This document shows positions 1 to 8,165 of a stretch of DNA of 31,784 nt, in pieces. A program made the translations under genes and the position numbers. Each line of letters opens with the position of its first letter. The first letter of the stretch is position 1. A model generated the notes under the pieces. It had not been told where the DNA came from, made no database searches, and saw nothing but the letters and a program-made list of their open reading frames with translations. Source of the DNA: Planctomycetota bacterium (GTDB taxonomy: Bacteria > Planctomycetota > Planctomycetia > Pirellulales > Pirellulaceae); NCBI GenBank assembly GCA_024277285.1, contig JAJRVM010000088.1, positions 1 through 31,784 on the forward strand. Direction: 5' to 3'.

Positions 1-169
1 CGTCAAACTCACGAATCCGTCGCAGCGCATGCGCAGCAAACGCGGTGCGTCTGGGTGCGACGCCATGCGACTGGGTGCGAGTCGAGGCGATTGGGCACGC
101 GGAAAAGAAAACCGCGTAAGTCCGCACGTGTTGCGAGCTTATGCGACGTGTTGCGACTCAGTGCGATAG
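1..169. repeat. Short direct repeats with 20-bp period
   Basis: No gene is visible here. The 10-mer ctgggtgcga occurs at 51-60 and 71-80, and the 11-mer acgtgttgcga at 126-136 and 146-156, so both pairs recur at exactly 20 bp. The word tgcga recurs many times across the stretch. It reads as a decayed tandem array lying on the 3' side of the minus-strand tRNA. No function can be assigned. Confidence 0.6.
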
Positions 170-243
170 TAGCGGAGGAGGGATTCGAACCCCCGACACG
201 CGGATTATGATTCCGCTGCTCTAACCAGCTGAGCTACTCCGCC
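170..243 (-). tRNA. tRNA with anticodon CAU (elongator Met, or Ile2)
   Basis: Read on the minus strand, the 74-nt cloverleaf begins GGCGGAG and its acceptor stem closes with CTCCGCT, leaving a G1-U72 wobble at the tip and discriminator base A. The D-arm GTAGCTCAGCTGGTTAGAGC is canonical. The anticodon arm is GCGGA-ATCATAA-TCCGC, which gives anticodon CAU. The T-arm contains GGTTCGAATCC. The 3' CCA is not encoded, since CTA follows the discriminator. The initiator is unlikely because the three G-C pairs of its anticodon stem and the mismatched 1-72 end are absent. Elongator Met is favoured by resemblance, but a CAU tRNA-Ile2 (lysidine-modified) cannot be excluded by eye. Confidence 0.93.
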
Positions 244-959
244 AAAGTGTGTCTAAGTTATTATTGGAAAACCGTTTGTGGTTCGCGTGCGCCGGCACGC
301 GCTGGCCGCAAACCAAACCAACACTCGCCAAACCGTGCGCGAGTGCCAGGAGATCTTAACTTAGAACGCCCACTAGTCTAGCAGATCTTTATCGGCCAGC
401 AACCCGCGATCGCGTGACGGAAACTGTGTGCCAAACGCTCCAAAATGGGAGCTGATAGCGAGTTACGTCGAAGATCGGGAGGCGGTGGGGCGACCGCGAC
501 GAACGCCCGTCTGCGGGAGCGATTTCTGGTACCCGTTCAGCAAAAACTCTGCGATCACTCGTGTGGCGCGTCCGGCTTGGCCACGCCGGTATTGGCCTGG
601 CTCGGATACTGTAACCGTTCACGAGCTTCGATTTTTGTTATGGTCCGCTACGTGCCGAAGGCACAGCCCTATACGAGCCCTGGGTGCAGCCAATGCGAGG
701 TTTACGAGCATTGGCTGCACCCAGGGTAGCCTTCCCACGCAACCCAAAAGCCCCGTACGGGGCGGTCCTAACTGTTTTGGGACCACCCCTGTGGGGCTTG
801 GCGGTGATGTGTTTCGTAACCCCCAGGGTTGCGCGGCGATCGCTGCGCTCACGCCAGCTCCACCCATGCCCCTGGTATAGGAACGTCCCTTCGGGACTGG
901 AACAAGAAACCGATATGAAACGACGGCGTAAGCGTGCACGCGGCGGTTATCGGCTGTCC
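244..959. other. Hairpin-rich intergenic stretch
   Basis: No convincing gene: the open frames here overlap one another, lack ribosome sites and read through the hairpins. Compact perfect stem-loops cluster in the second half: a 19-bp inverted repeat (678-726), gccccgtacggggc (750-763), cccc-tgt-gggg (786-796), aaccc-cca-gggtt (about 818-830) and gtccc-ttc-gggac (885-897). The string of short stems with 3-nt loops suggests degenerate dispersed repeat material. Nothing recognisable is seen in 244-620. Confidence 0.55.
678..726. repeat. Perfect 19-bp inverted repeat, 11-nt loop
   Basis: The left arm ccctgggtgcagccaatgc (678-696) is exactly reverse-complementary to 708-726; the 11-nt loop is gaggtttacga. 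There is no T-run on either strand, so it is not a classical intrinsic terminator. It could be a palindromic repeat unit or a structured RNA. Confidence 0.85.
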
Positions 960-2486
960 TTAGGGAGCCGGTCTCATCATGCGTTGGGCGAAATCGCGCA
1001 ACGTGTCTCGGAGTCCAGAGCAATGCGTGGCGAGGTCGGGACAATGTTCATGCACCTCTTCCAGGTCGTCGCAAAAACGCTCCATGACCGGTTCGACCAG
1101 TGTAAGAGTTGAGGTGGTGGTTTCACGGAGGTTGCCGAAGTCGCGATTGAGTGTCTCGACGAAATGGAGCGTGTCGGCGTCCTGTTTCAGAACGCTGTCC
1201 AATTCAGCCAACTGAGCGCCAATCTGAAACAGCATTCGCTCCAGCGGCAGTGGGCCTTCATCTACTCCGTCATCGCTGGCGCCGTTGTCGCCGTGCCAGG
1301 CGTATGCGGCGGTTGCAGTTTCTTGGTTCGTCGCCGATTTACGCGCCGCCCATGACGCGTCGAATTCGCGCTGCAACCGTTCGGAGCGCTCCTGTTCTTC
1401 ATCCCATTGTTCGCGCGTCACGGAAGATGAAAATACGAATTCATCTTCCATTTCACAGCCGTCGAAGTGCCAGAAGAATGGGTTGGCCGAGTCGGCCATC
1501 ACTTGGCAGAGCGGGCAGTCGTCGTCGGCGACGACGTCTTGACCGGAAAGGATCAATGGTAAACGCCGGCGTTCGCGCTCCATGATCTGGACCGGGCTGA
1601 AGCCCTTCCAATCCGGATGCCGAGATTGGAGCCAGGTTTTGCCTTCGCGCTTAAGTCGGTGCGTTTCTTCCGCGGCACGCAGGTCGGGACGTTGTTGCAG
1701 CGACGACCAACACTGGCCGAGCACGAAACGGGCGAATTCGTAGTGAATAACCCAATGATGCGTTCCAAGTCCACCAAACCGGTAGGCGGCTGCGGTTTCC
1801 GGAATGCCGGGCGGGCATTGTTTCGATTCGCCCCATTGAAACTCGCGGTGTTGCAAGTCCATGTCCAGATGGTGCCGGTCCGCCACTAGCACATCGCGCG
1901 GAGCCTGACCGGCCAGATCGTCACGCGGGGTCAATAACCAATTGCGGTGAATAGAGACGATCGGGTTGGCTTGCCCGTCGGCGGCGGCCCGCAAACACAT
2001 CTCCACAGCGTATTGATAGAACTTGTTAAACAGCACCTCGCGCGCGTCAATGCGCGGTTTGCCAGCGAATTCTTCTCGTCGTCCTTGCGCGAGGCCCTGC
2101 CAATCATCGATCCCACTGGTGATCTCCCAGTGGTCCGCCAAGTGATAGCTGACCATCAGGTCGGTCGCGCCATGGCGGTCGGCAAAGGCGATTGCCCCTA
2201 AGCTCAGCGGCTGAAAATAGGTGGACTCGCCCGCAATCAGCCGAGCCGCCAGGTCGATCACATAGACGCCTGCATCCCACGGTTCTTCACAGTCGCCCGG
2301 CCGCCAGTGGCCAAAAGGACCGTGTTCCGATTCGTCAGATCGAAATCGGCGCAGCGCGTGTTCCAATTCCACAATCGTTTCCGGATCAGCACTCAATGCC
2401 GCCATGATCCGTTCCGCATCACTGCCGTGAACCTGGCCGTGAATCGAGCGTTGGGCGTCACGCAAGGTCAAAGCTACTTCGCTCAT
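960..2486 (-). CDS. Conserved-looking 508-aa protein of unknown function (CPLC/His/Cys motif)
   Basis: I do not recognise the family. The start is well supported: AGGAG lies 8 nt upstream of ATG on the minus strand. There is no signal peptide or membrane segment, so it should be cytoplasmic. The N-terminal ~300 residues are rich in Trp, His and acidic residues. Residues 321-344 hold a compact possible metal site: DDDCPLC (C324, C327), then FFWHFDGC (H340, C344), followed by an acidic EMEDEF stretch and a highly charged TREQWDEEQERSERLQREF helix. The C-terminal ~100 residues (about 405-505) look fully helical with heptad-like leucines, suggesting a coiled coil. It is a lone gene with no same-strand partner. 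A zinc-binding structural or regulatory role is only a guess. Confidence 0.85.
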   Translation of the reverse strand: MSEVALTLRDAQRSIHGQVHGSDAERIMAALSADPETIVELEHALRRFRSDESEHGPFGHWRPGDCEEPWDAGVYVIDLAARLIAGESTYFQPLSLGAIAFADRHGATDLMVSYHLADHWEITSGIDDWQGLAQGRREEFAGKPRIDAREVLFNKFYQYAVEMCLRAAADGQANPIVSIHRNWLLTPRDDLAGQAPRDVLVADRHHLDMDLQHREFQWGESKQCPPGIPETAAAYRFGGLGTHHWVIHYEFARFVLGQCWSSLQQRPDLRAAEETHRLKREGKTWLQSRHPDWKGFSPVQIMERERRRLPLILSGQDVVADDDCPLCQVMADSANPFFWHFDGCEMEDEFVFSSSVTREQWDEEQERSERLQREFDASWAARKSATNQETATAAYAWHGDNGASDDGVDEGPLPLERMLFQIGAQLAELDSVLKQDADTLHFVETLNRDFGNLRETTTSTLTLVEPVMERFCDDLEEVHEHCPDLATHCSGLRDTLRDFAQRMMRPAP

Positions 2487-3041
2487 GAGTTATCTCCTGT
2501 TGGAAGGTCCTCTAACAGTGAATCACCAAAAGAGCCGCCAACCCCTCAAGAAAAATCGTAAATTTGGAAAAAAAGTGGAGATCTGTTGAGCCGACGGTCG
2601 CATTGGGGCTGGCTAAAGCCCCCTCCGAAACGTTGCCCGTGGATGGGCCCGTTTGCCCCACGCCGCCGCCGGCCACAGGCCGATCGGGACGGCGTATCCG
2701 TCATCGTTGTCTTGCGTCGGTCCTCCTGTGTCGACCCTCCGGGCTACTCGACAGATTGGTATCTCGCTTCCGGTGCCTTACGGCACCAGCAAAGTTTGTG
2801 CCAGCCCTCCGGGCTTCTGTCCGTGTGTCCGCGCTGGTGGGATAGTTCCATTGTTAGGGTACCCGCCACTGCGGCCGGTTGAAACGGGGCGAACCGCGTT
2901 AGTCTCCGATCGGCGTTAGTCTTCGGTCGATGTCAGCGTCTGCTGCTATACGCGACTTGTAAGTGCCGGTATGCTGACACTATGTGTGCTGCCCCACAGC
3001 TTACGACCGATTACTGATTACCGAAATGCGGAGCCCGAGCG
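2487..3041. other. Intergenic region with small hairpins and a 17-bp tandem repeat
   Basis: This lies between divergently transcribed genes and should hold both promoters, although no clear -35/-10 pair is visible. It contains ggtgcc-ttac-ggcacc (2772-2787) and agccc-tcc-gggct (2803-2815), similar in style to the hairpins at 750-897. Two adjacent 17-mers starting gcgttagtct (2896-2912 and 2913-2929) match at 15 of 17 positions; a direct repeat ~115 nt upstream of the next gene could be a regulator site. The short plus-strand open frames here are not credible genes. Confidence 0.5.
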
Positions 3042-3956
3042 ATGAAACGTAACCTAGATCGACGTAACTTTTTGCGAACAACCGGCATGACGATCACTGC
3101 CGCGATGACATCGGCCTGGACCGCTGACGGTGGCGCGCTGCGGGCGGCGGAAAACAAGCCAAACGCTCTGAGCACGCCGAGTGCGGCCAAGCTCGGTTGG
3201 CCGGTATCGATAGCCACGTACACGTTTCGCGGCGTCTCGTTCTACGAAGCCTTGGACAAGATCGCCGCGTTGGGTGTCCAGAATGTGGAACCGGCATTTT
3301 TCCTGCGTCTAGATAGCAAGCGGCCGAACTTGAAAACGGGTGAGACGCTTTCGACGGAACTGCGCAAAGAGATGAAACAACGCATTGCGGATCATGGGAT
3401 CGCGATGCGCAGTTATTATGCGAACGTGACTGCGGATGCCGATGCGGCGCGACGCGTATTCGAGTTTGCCAAAGAGATGGGCGCACTGACGATTGTCGCG
3501 GAACCACCGGCGGCCGCGTTCGACATGGTCGAAAAACTCTGCGACGAATACCAGATTAACCTGGCAGTTCACAACCATCCGAAGAGTCCCAAATCACACT
3601 ATTGGAATCCCGACGCAGTGTTGGCCGTGTGCCATGGCCGAGGCAAACGGATCGGTGCCTGTTGTGACACCGGGCATTGGATCCGCTCGGGCATGAACGT
3701 GATCGAGTGCATTAAGAAGATGCAAGGCCGCATCATATCGATGCATCTCAAAGATGTTGCGCAATCGGGCAAACCGGCTGCGCGCGATGTGCCGTTGGGG
3801 CAAGGCTTGGCCGACTATGCCGGAGTGCTGCGTGAATTGAAGCGGCAGGGGTTCAAGGGCATCATGACGGTGGAATATGAGCATGAATCGCCGCAGTTGA
3901 TGGACGACGTTGCCCAATGTTTGGCGTTTGTCGAAAAGATGGCACGGAAACTGTGA
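3042..3956 (+). CDS. Tat-exported sugar phosphate isomerase/epimerase-like TIM barrel
   Basis: 304-aa member of the xylose-isomerase-like / AP endonuclease 2 superfamily. The N-terminus carries a twin-arginine signal, DRRNFLRTTG (R7 R8), followed by a weakly hydrophobic Ala/Thr stretch, so folded export is expected. The barrel begins near residue 52 (WPVSIATYTFRG). Typical ligand-bearing strands are visible in order: VAEPP, LAVHNHPKS, GACCDTGHW, ISMHLKDV and MTVEYEH, which fits a divalent-metal site of Glu, Asp, His and Glu. GGAG lies about 10 nt upstream of ATG. Family members isomerise or epimerise sugars, inositols or 3-keto sugars; the substrate here is unknown. The next gene is a related but distinct homologue, so the pair may act together on a periplasmic sugar. 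Role is inferred from fold. Confidence 0.88.
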   Translation: MKRNLDRRNFLRTTGMTITAAMTSAWTADGGALRAAENKPNALSTPSAAKLGWPVSIATYTFRGVSFYEALDKIAALGVQNVEPAFFLRLDSKRPNLKTGETLSTELRKEMKQRIADHGIAMRSYYANVTADADAARRVFEFAKEMGALTIVAEPPAAAFDMVEKLCDEYQINLAVHNHPKSPKSHYWNPDAVLAVCHGRGKRIGACCDTGHWIRSGMNVIECIKKMQGRIISMHLKDVAQSGKPAARDVPLGQGLADYAGVLRELKRQGFKGIMTVEYEHESPQLMDDVAQCLAFVEKMARKL

Positions 3957-3980
3957 TGGACGTGACGGATTTAGGCGCGC

Positions 3981-4050
3981 TTGCTGGTAGCTGACCAGTT
4001 GTGGCACTACCGGGACGAGCCCGGTAGAAGCCTGGGGTGCACAATGGGTT
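3981..4050 (+). repeat. Intergenic repeat, copy 1
   Basis: Copy 1 of the element beginning ttgctggtagctgaccagtt. It contains the hairpin ctaccggg-acgag-cccggtag at 4007-4027 (8-bp stem) and continues agcctggggtgcacaatggg. Related copies are at 4061-4134 and 5261-5341. Confidence 0.85.
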
Positions 4051-4060
4051 GCGCAATGAG

Positions 4061-4134
4061 TTGCTGGTAGCTGACCAGTTGTGGCACTACCGGGACACTG
4101 CCCGGTAAGAAGCCTGGGGTGCGCAATGGGTTGC
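4061..4134 (+). repeat. Intergenic repeat, copy 2
   Basis: Nearly identical to copy 1 over its length. The hairpin is taccggg-acactg-cccggta (4088-4107), so the stem is kept while the loop differs from the other copies. It continues agcctggggtgcgcaatggg. Confidence 0.85.
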
Positions 4135-4288
4135 TTAGCTGGGGGCGGAGGGCATGATTGTATCGAAGCATAGGCTGTAATATGATGGAGAGATTGTGCG
4201 TGACGCTAATTGCTGCTCGTGGTTGCTATGCTGGGAGCTGGATTTGCACGCGGGCTGACGTTCCATTACTCGTTCAGGAGTCGTATCT

Positions 4289-5170
4289 ATGCGCAACAAT
4301 ACACGCAGCAGTTTCACACGTCGTGACATGCTCAAGCTGACGGCCGCAGGCACGTTGGCGGCGAGTTTGCCGGGGGCGAGCGGATGGGCCGCGCCGGCCA
4401 AGTCCCACAAGGCCGGCATCGCCCTGCAGCTCTATTCAGTGCGCGGCGACTGCGCCAAGGATTTTGACAAGGCGCTGGAAGAAGTGGCCAAGATGGGCTT
4501 CAAGGCCGTGGAGTTTGCCGGCTACCACAGCTATAGCAAGGACCCGAAGGGACTGCGCAAACGCTTGGACGACCTCGGCTTGAGCGTGGCCGCGACGCAT
4601 GTCGGCACCAAGACTCTGGTGGGCGACAGTTTGAAGAAATCGGTTGACTTTCATCAGATTATCGGCTGCAAGTACTTGCTGGTACCAGGTGATTCGCGGT
4701 TCGCGAAACCGGACGGCAGCAAGGAGTTGGCCGAGATCTTCAACAAGATCGCCGAACAACTCAAGCCGTTCGATATGTACACCGGTTACCACAACCATAA
4801 GCACGAGTTCGAGAAGGATGGTGACAAGACCTACTGGGAACTGTTTGCCGAGCGGACTTGCAAAGACGTGGTGTTGCAACAAGACGTCGGATGGACGACG
4901 GCCGCCGGTGTCGATCCCGTGGCGATGATCCGCAAGTATCCCGGGCGCAGCAAGGTAATCCACTGCAAGCCGACCGTTGTGGATGGGCAGGGCAAAGCCT
5001 ATATCGGCGAAGACTCGGTCAAGTGGGTACCGATCATTGCCGCGTGCGAGGAAGTCGGTGGAACCGAATGGCTGACGGTCGAGCAAGAGAAGTACCCGGA
5101 CGGTAAATCACCGATGGAGTGCACTCGGATTTCGTTGGCCGGGCTGAAGAAGATCCTGGCTCAAGGTTGA
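4289..5170 (+). CDS. Tat-exported sugar phosphate isomerase/epimerase-like TIM barrel (second, divergent)
   Basis: 293-aa TIM-barrel protein of the xylose-isomerase-like superfamily. A Tat signal is seen at TRRDMLKLTAAG (R11 R12), with a probable Ala-rich cleavage region near WAAPA (residues 33-37). Barrel landmarks are IALQLYSVR, FKAVEFAGYHSY, TGYHNHKHEF (likely metal and substrate His), VVLQQDVGWTTAAG, VIHCKPT and WLTVEQEKYPDG. It differs from its neighbour in several ligand positions (QQDVGW rather than CDTGHW), so it is a separate subfamily and not a recent duplicate. The start ATG has CAGGAG about 8 nt upstream. It lies in its own transcription unit, with the 80-bp repeats before it and a strong intrinsic terminator just after. 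Periplasmic sugar isomerisation is inferred from fold; the substrate is not readable. Confidence 0.88.
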   Translation: MRNNTRSSFTRRDMLKLTAAGTLAASLPGASGWAAPAKSHKAGIALQLYSVRGDCAKDFDKALEEVAKMGFKAVEFAGYHSYSKDPKGLRKRLDDLGLSVAATHVGTKTLVGDSLKKSVDFHQIIGCKYLLVPGDSRFAKPDGSKELAEIFNKIAEQLKPFDMYTGYHNHKHEFEKDGDKTYWELFAERTCKDVVLQQDVGWTTAAGVDPVAMIRKYPGRSKVIHCKPTVVDGQGKAYIGEDSVKWVPIIAACEEVGGTEWLTVEQEKYPDGKSPMECTRISLAGLKKILAQG

Positions 5171-5198
5171 GTTGGTACCGTCGCTGATGTGTCATATT

Positions 5199-5236
5199 CG
5201 GCTCGAATCGCTCGCTTGCGGTTCGAGCCGTTTTTT
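5199..5236 (+). terminator. Rho-independent terminator
   Basis: A stem of up to 13 bp (cggctcgaatcgc paired with gcggttcgagccg, one wobble), loop tcgctt, followed directly by TTTTTT at 5231-5236. It lies 28 nt after the stop codon of the isomerase-like gene ending at 5170 and is the clearest intrinsic terminator in the window. Confidence 0.92.
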
Positions 5237-5260
5237 CTTACTCGTTCATGTGGTTGCCGC

Positions 5261-5341
5261 AGAAGCCTGAGGCGCGCAATGAGTTGCTGGTAGCTGACTA
5301 GTTGTGGCACTACCGGGGCGAGCCCGGTAGAGGGCTTGGAG
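5261..5341 (+). repeat. Intergenic repeat, copy 3
   Basis: Third copy of the ~80-bp element, entered slightly earlier in the unit (agaagcctgaggcgcgcaatg) and running through ttgctggtagctgactagtt to the hairpin ctaccggg-gcgag-cccggtag (5310-5330). The loop differs from copies 1 and 2 while the stem is conserved. It sits after the terminator and before the HzsA-like gene. Confidence 0.83.
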
Positions 5342-5531
5342 TTTTGCGGACGCCAAGGGTCAGTACTATTGAAATTCAATTCCAATTGAGCGAAGCTGGA
5401 CGGGGAATCGTGCGAGATCGTTTGCGTTTCATCACTCTCTTTTTACCAACTTCGGAAACGCCGTTGACTCGGATCGCCTTTATAGGATTCGTCTGGCAGC
5501 CGCCCCATGCAAAGAAAAGGAAGTGCCCAGC

Positions 5532-8135
5532 ATGAAGAGTCTTGTGATCGCGCTGCTGATTGCGTCCAGCATAATGATAGGCGGACCGCCAAGCCGAGGG
5601 GACGCTGCGGATGTTAGTTGGGCGGAGGCCATGGTGGCCGCGCGACAGCGACGGCTTTCCATTGCGCCAGAAACTGAACCTGCCAGGCAGGGAAAGGGTT
5701 CGCAGCACGCCGATGGACCGGACTCGGATGTGGCAAAGGTCTTGCGGAGGTTTTGGGAAACCTATCCGGAAACCGATTGGTTCTTGCAGGACCAGCCCGG
5801 TCGACGTGCAAATGGCGCTAGTCCACTCGAGGCAGACCGGGACTTTGGCTGGTATTTTCGACCCGATCGCAATGCGGACGCGGAAGTGGCGATGATCCGT
5901 CGCGCATTGGCCGAAGTCAGTGGTCCGGTCAGCGATCTACGCAAGCGATTAAACGAGCTCGTCGCTGCTGATTCGGGCCCCGAAAACGTGGCTTGGCTGA
6001 ACCTGTATGTCGACGTCTGTCAACGGCGGCGCGCCGAGCGACTGCGCGCACTTAGCGGTCAAGTGCAACGGATCGTATTCACGAAACATTACACGCTCGG
6101 CGGATCACATTACGCGTACACAGAGGGGCAGTCGGACGCGCAGGCGGAACGTCACTTTTTCCCGGGCTCGGAACTCTGTTTGTTGGAATGGGATGGGCAG
6201 GAGTTTCACGAGCAGACCTTGATTCGTGACGAGCATGGCGTGATTCGCGATCCGGATGTGTCTTTTGATGGCAAACGCATTCTATTCTCATGGAAGAAGT
6301 CCGATCGCGAAGATGACTACCACCTGTACGAAATGGACGTGCGGTCGCGAGAGATTCGCCAGTTGACGTTCGGTTTGGGAGTGGCCGATTACGAAGGCGT
6401 GTATTTGCCCAATGGCGATATTGTCTTCAATTCAACGCGTTGTGTGCAAACCGTTGATTGTTGGTGGACCGAGGTCAGTAACTTATACCGTTGCAACAAA
6501 GATGGCGGTGTGATCCATCGTCTGGCATTCGATCAGGTGCACGACAATTTTCCGACTGTGACGCCAGACGGGCGCATTCTATACACGCGTTGGGAGTACA
6601 ACGACCGTGGTCAGGTCTACCCACAACCGTTGCTGCAGATGAACGCGGACGGCACCAATCAACGCGAGTTTTACGGGGGCAATTCCTGGTTCCCTACCAC
6701 CATTTTGCACGCCCGTGCCATTCCCGGTGGAAACCGAGTGTTGGCGATTGCAACCGGACACCATTCGCGTCAAACGGGTAAGTTGATCGAGATTGATCCG
6801 TCGCAGGGCCGGCAGGAGAACCAAGGAGTTACGTTGATTGCCCCCCCACGCGTTACGCCTGGCGAACGCATTGACAAGTACGGCCAGCGGGGCGAGTTGT
6901 TTCAGTATCCTTATCCGCTGAGTGAGCAGGAATACCTGGTTGCGTATCATCCGGCCGGCTGGGATTGGGCTCATGGGGAACTGGGGCCTCGCTTCGGCAT
7001 TTACTTCATGACACGTGATGGGCATCGTGAGTTATTGGCGATCGATCGGACGCTTCCGTGCAGTCAACCCATTCCGTTACGGCGCCGGTTTCAGCGGCAC
7101 GTGCGGCCGAGCGAAGTTGACTATCGGACCGACACCGGAACGTGTTACATCCAAGATGTCTATGAAGGGCCCGGCTTAGCCGGTATAGCGCGAGGCACGA
7201 TCAAACGGCTGCGCGTCGTTGCGCTCGATTTTCGTGCCGCGGGCGTCGGCTCGAACCGTAACGGTGGACCTGGCGGAGGGGCGTTGGTCAGCACGCCGGT
7301 CGCCATCGGAAATGGCGCGTGGGATCCCAAAATCATCTTAGGGGATGCTACGGTGCACGAGGACGGATCAGTTTATTTCAAGATTCCGGCGCGCCGACCG
7401 GTCTATTTTCAACTGCTGGACGAGCGTGGATTCATGGTGCAGACCATGCGCAGCTGGACCACGTTACAACCGGGCGAGAACGCTTCGTGTGTCGGTTGTC
7501 ACGAACACAAGAATTCTGTGCCAACACTGGCGCAACGGCGGTTAAGCGACGCGATGGCAGCCGGTGTTGAATCGTTGCGGCCTTTCTATGGTGCGGCTCG
7601 TGGATTCAGCTTTCCGACACAAGTGCAGCCCATCCTGGATCGTCATTGCGTTGCATGCCACGACGCGGATGGCGATATTCCCTACAACTTGACCGGACTT
7701 GCGGTGTCAGACCCGCTGGCCAAACGGAAGTGGAGCCAAGCGTATCTGCAGCTTACGCACGCCAAGCCGGACGATCGCAAAGCGGGCAGTGGCTGGCGCG
7801 GTGATCCCGGCCACCCCATGGTCAATTGGGTCAGTGCCCAGTCGGCGCCGCCCATGCAGGCCGTTCGTTCGGCGGGTGCCGGCACCAGCACGCTGATGCA
7901 ATTGTTGGCGGCTGGCCATGAAGGCGTGGTTTTGTCCCGTCAAGATACGGACAAGATTGCCGCATGGATCGATTTGGGAGTGCCGTTTTGCGGTGACTAT
8001 ATGGAAGCGAATACGTGGAACGTGGCCGAGTTGGCGAAGTACCAGCATTTCTTGCGGAAACGTCAGCGACTCGAGAATGCGGAACGTCAGCGGATTTCTG
8101 AATGGATGGCGACCGGAAACAATGCGTCGCGGTGA
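5532..8135 (+). CDS. Secreted di-heme HzsA-like protein with beta-propeller repeats
   Basis: About 867 aa. The ATG at 5532 is preferred over the in-frame GTG at 5523 because AAAGGAA sits 9 nt upstream and it opens directly on a signal peptide (MKSLVIALLIASSIMIGG). The middle holds TolB/PD40-type propeller blades: KRILFSWKKS with YHLYEMDVRSREIRQLTF, GDIVFNSTRC, and GRILYTRWEY with LQMNADGTNQREF. The C-terminal part carries two c-type heme motifs, CVGCH at residues 653-657 and CVACH at 706-710. This layout matches the family related to the alpha subunit of hydrazine synthase, many members of which occur in planctomycetes that do not carry out anammox. No partner beta/gamma subunits or hydroxylamine oxidoreductase are nearby, so hydrazine synthesis is not implied. 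A periplasmic redox role is expected. The next gene starts 30 nt later and is probably co-transcribed. Confidence 0.88.
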   Translation: MKSLVIALLIASSIMIGGPPSRGDAADVSWAEAMVAARQRRLSIAPETEPARQGKGSQHADGPDSDVAKVLRRFWETYPETDWFLQDQPGRRANGASPLEADRDFGWYFRPDRNADAEVAMIRRALAEVSGPVSDLRKRLNELVAADSGPENVAWLNLYVDVCQRRRAERLRALSGQVQRIVFTKHYTLGGSHYAYTEGQSDAQAERHFFPGSELCLLEWDGQEFHEQTLIRDEHGVIRDPDVSFDGKRILFSWKKSDREDDYHLYEMDVRSREIRQLTFGLGVADYEGVYLPNGDIVFNSTRCVQTVDCWWTEVSNLYRCNKDGGVIHRLAFDQVHDNFPTVTPDGRILYTRWEYNDRGQVYPQPLLQMNADGTNQREFYGGNSWFPTTILHARAIPGGNRVLAIATGHHSRQTGKLIEIDPSQGRQENQGVTLIAPPRVTPGERIDKYGQRGELFQYPYPLSEQEYLVAYHPAGWDWAHGELGPRFGIYFMTRDGHRELLAIDRTLPCSQPIPLRRRFQRHVRPSEVDYRTDTGTCYIQDVYEGPGLAGIARGTIKRLRVVALDFRAAGVGSNRNGGPGGGALVSTPVAIGNGAWDPKIILGDATVHEDGSVYFKIPARRPVYFQLLDERGFMVQTMRSWTTLQPGENASCVGCHEHKNSVPTLAQRRLSDAMAAGVESLRPFYGAARGFSFPTQVQPILDRHCVACHDADGDIPYNLTGLAVSDPLAKRKWSQAYLQLTHAKPDDRKAGSGWRGDPGHPMVNWVSAQSAPPMQAVRSAGAGTSTLMQLLAAGHEGVVLSRQDTDKIAAWIDLGVPFCGDYMEANTWNVAELAKYQHFLRKRQRLENAERQRISEWMATGNNASR

Positions 8136-8165
8136 TGACCCACGTTTTGGTTGGAGCAATCATGA

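Larger units (their letters stand above)
3957..4288. other. Intergenic region dominated by two tandem copies of an ~80-bp repeat
   Basis: No gene. Two copies of the ttgctggtagctgacc element lie at 3981-4050 and 4061-4134 (offset exactly 80 bp). The remainder (4135-4288) should hold the promoter and leader of the downstream gene, but no confident -35/-10 pair is visible. Confidence 0.7.

Noticed and set aside
1..243. Integration (att) site at the tRNA
   Set aside because: No integrase and no duplicated tRNA 3' end in the window; the repeats next to it have a 20-bp period unrelated to the tRNA sequence.
428..1112. Several overlapping open frames of 94-150 aa on both strands before 1115
   Set aside because: They read through perfect hairpins, lack ribosome sites and show no protein motif; the ones past 960 are antisense to the 508-aa gene.
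2564..2919. Three overlapping plus-strand open frames in the intergenic gap
   Set aside because: Low-complexity Pro/Arg composition, no ribosome site, and they run across small hairpins.
3981..4134. CRISPR-like direct repeats
   Set aside because: Only two adjacent copies with an ~80-bp unit plus one distant copy; no unique spacers of regular length and no cas genes.
4436..5086. 216-aa minus-strand frame inside the second isomerase-like gene
   Set aside because: Antisense shadow of a clear TIM-barrel gene with a Tat signal and terminator.
5532..8135. Evidence of anammox metabolism
   Set aside because: Only an HzsA-related family member; partner subunits and other anammox genes are absent and the family is broad.
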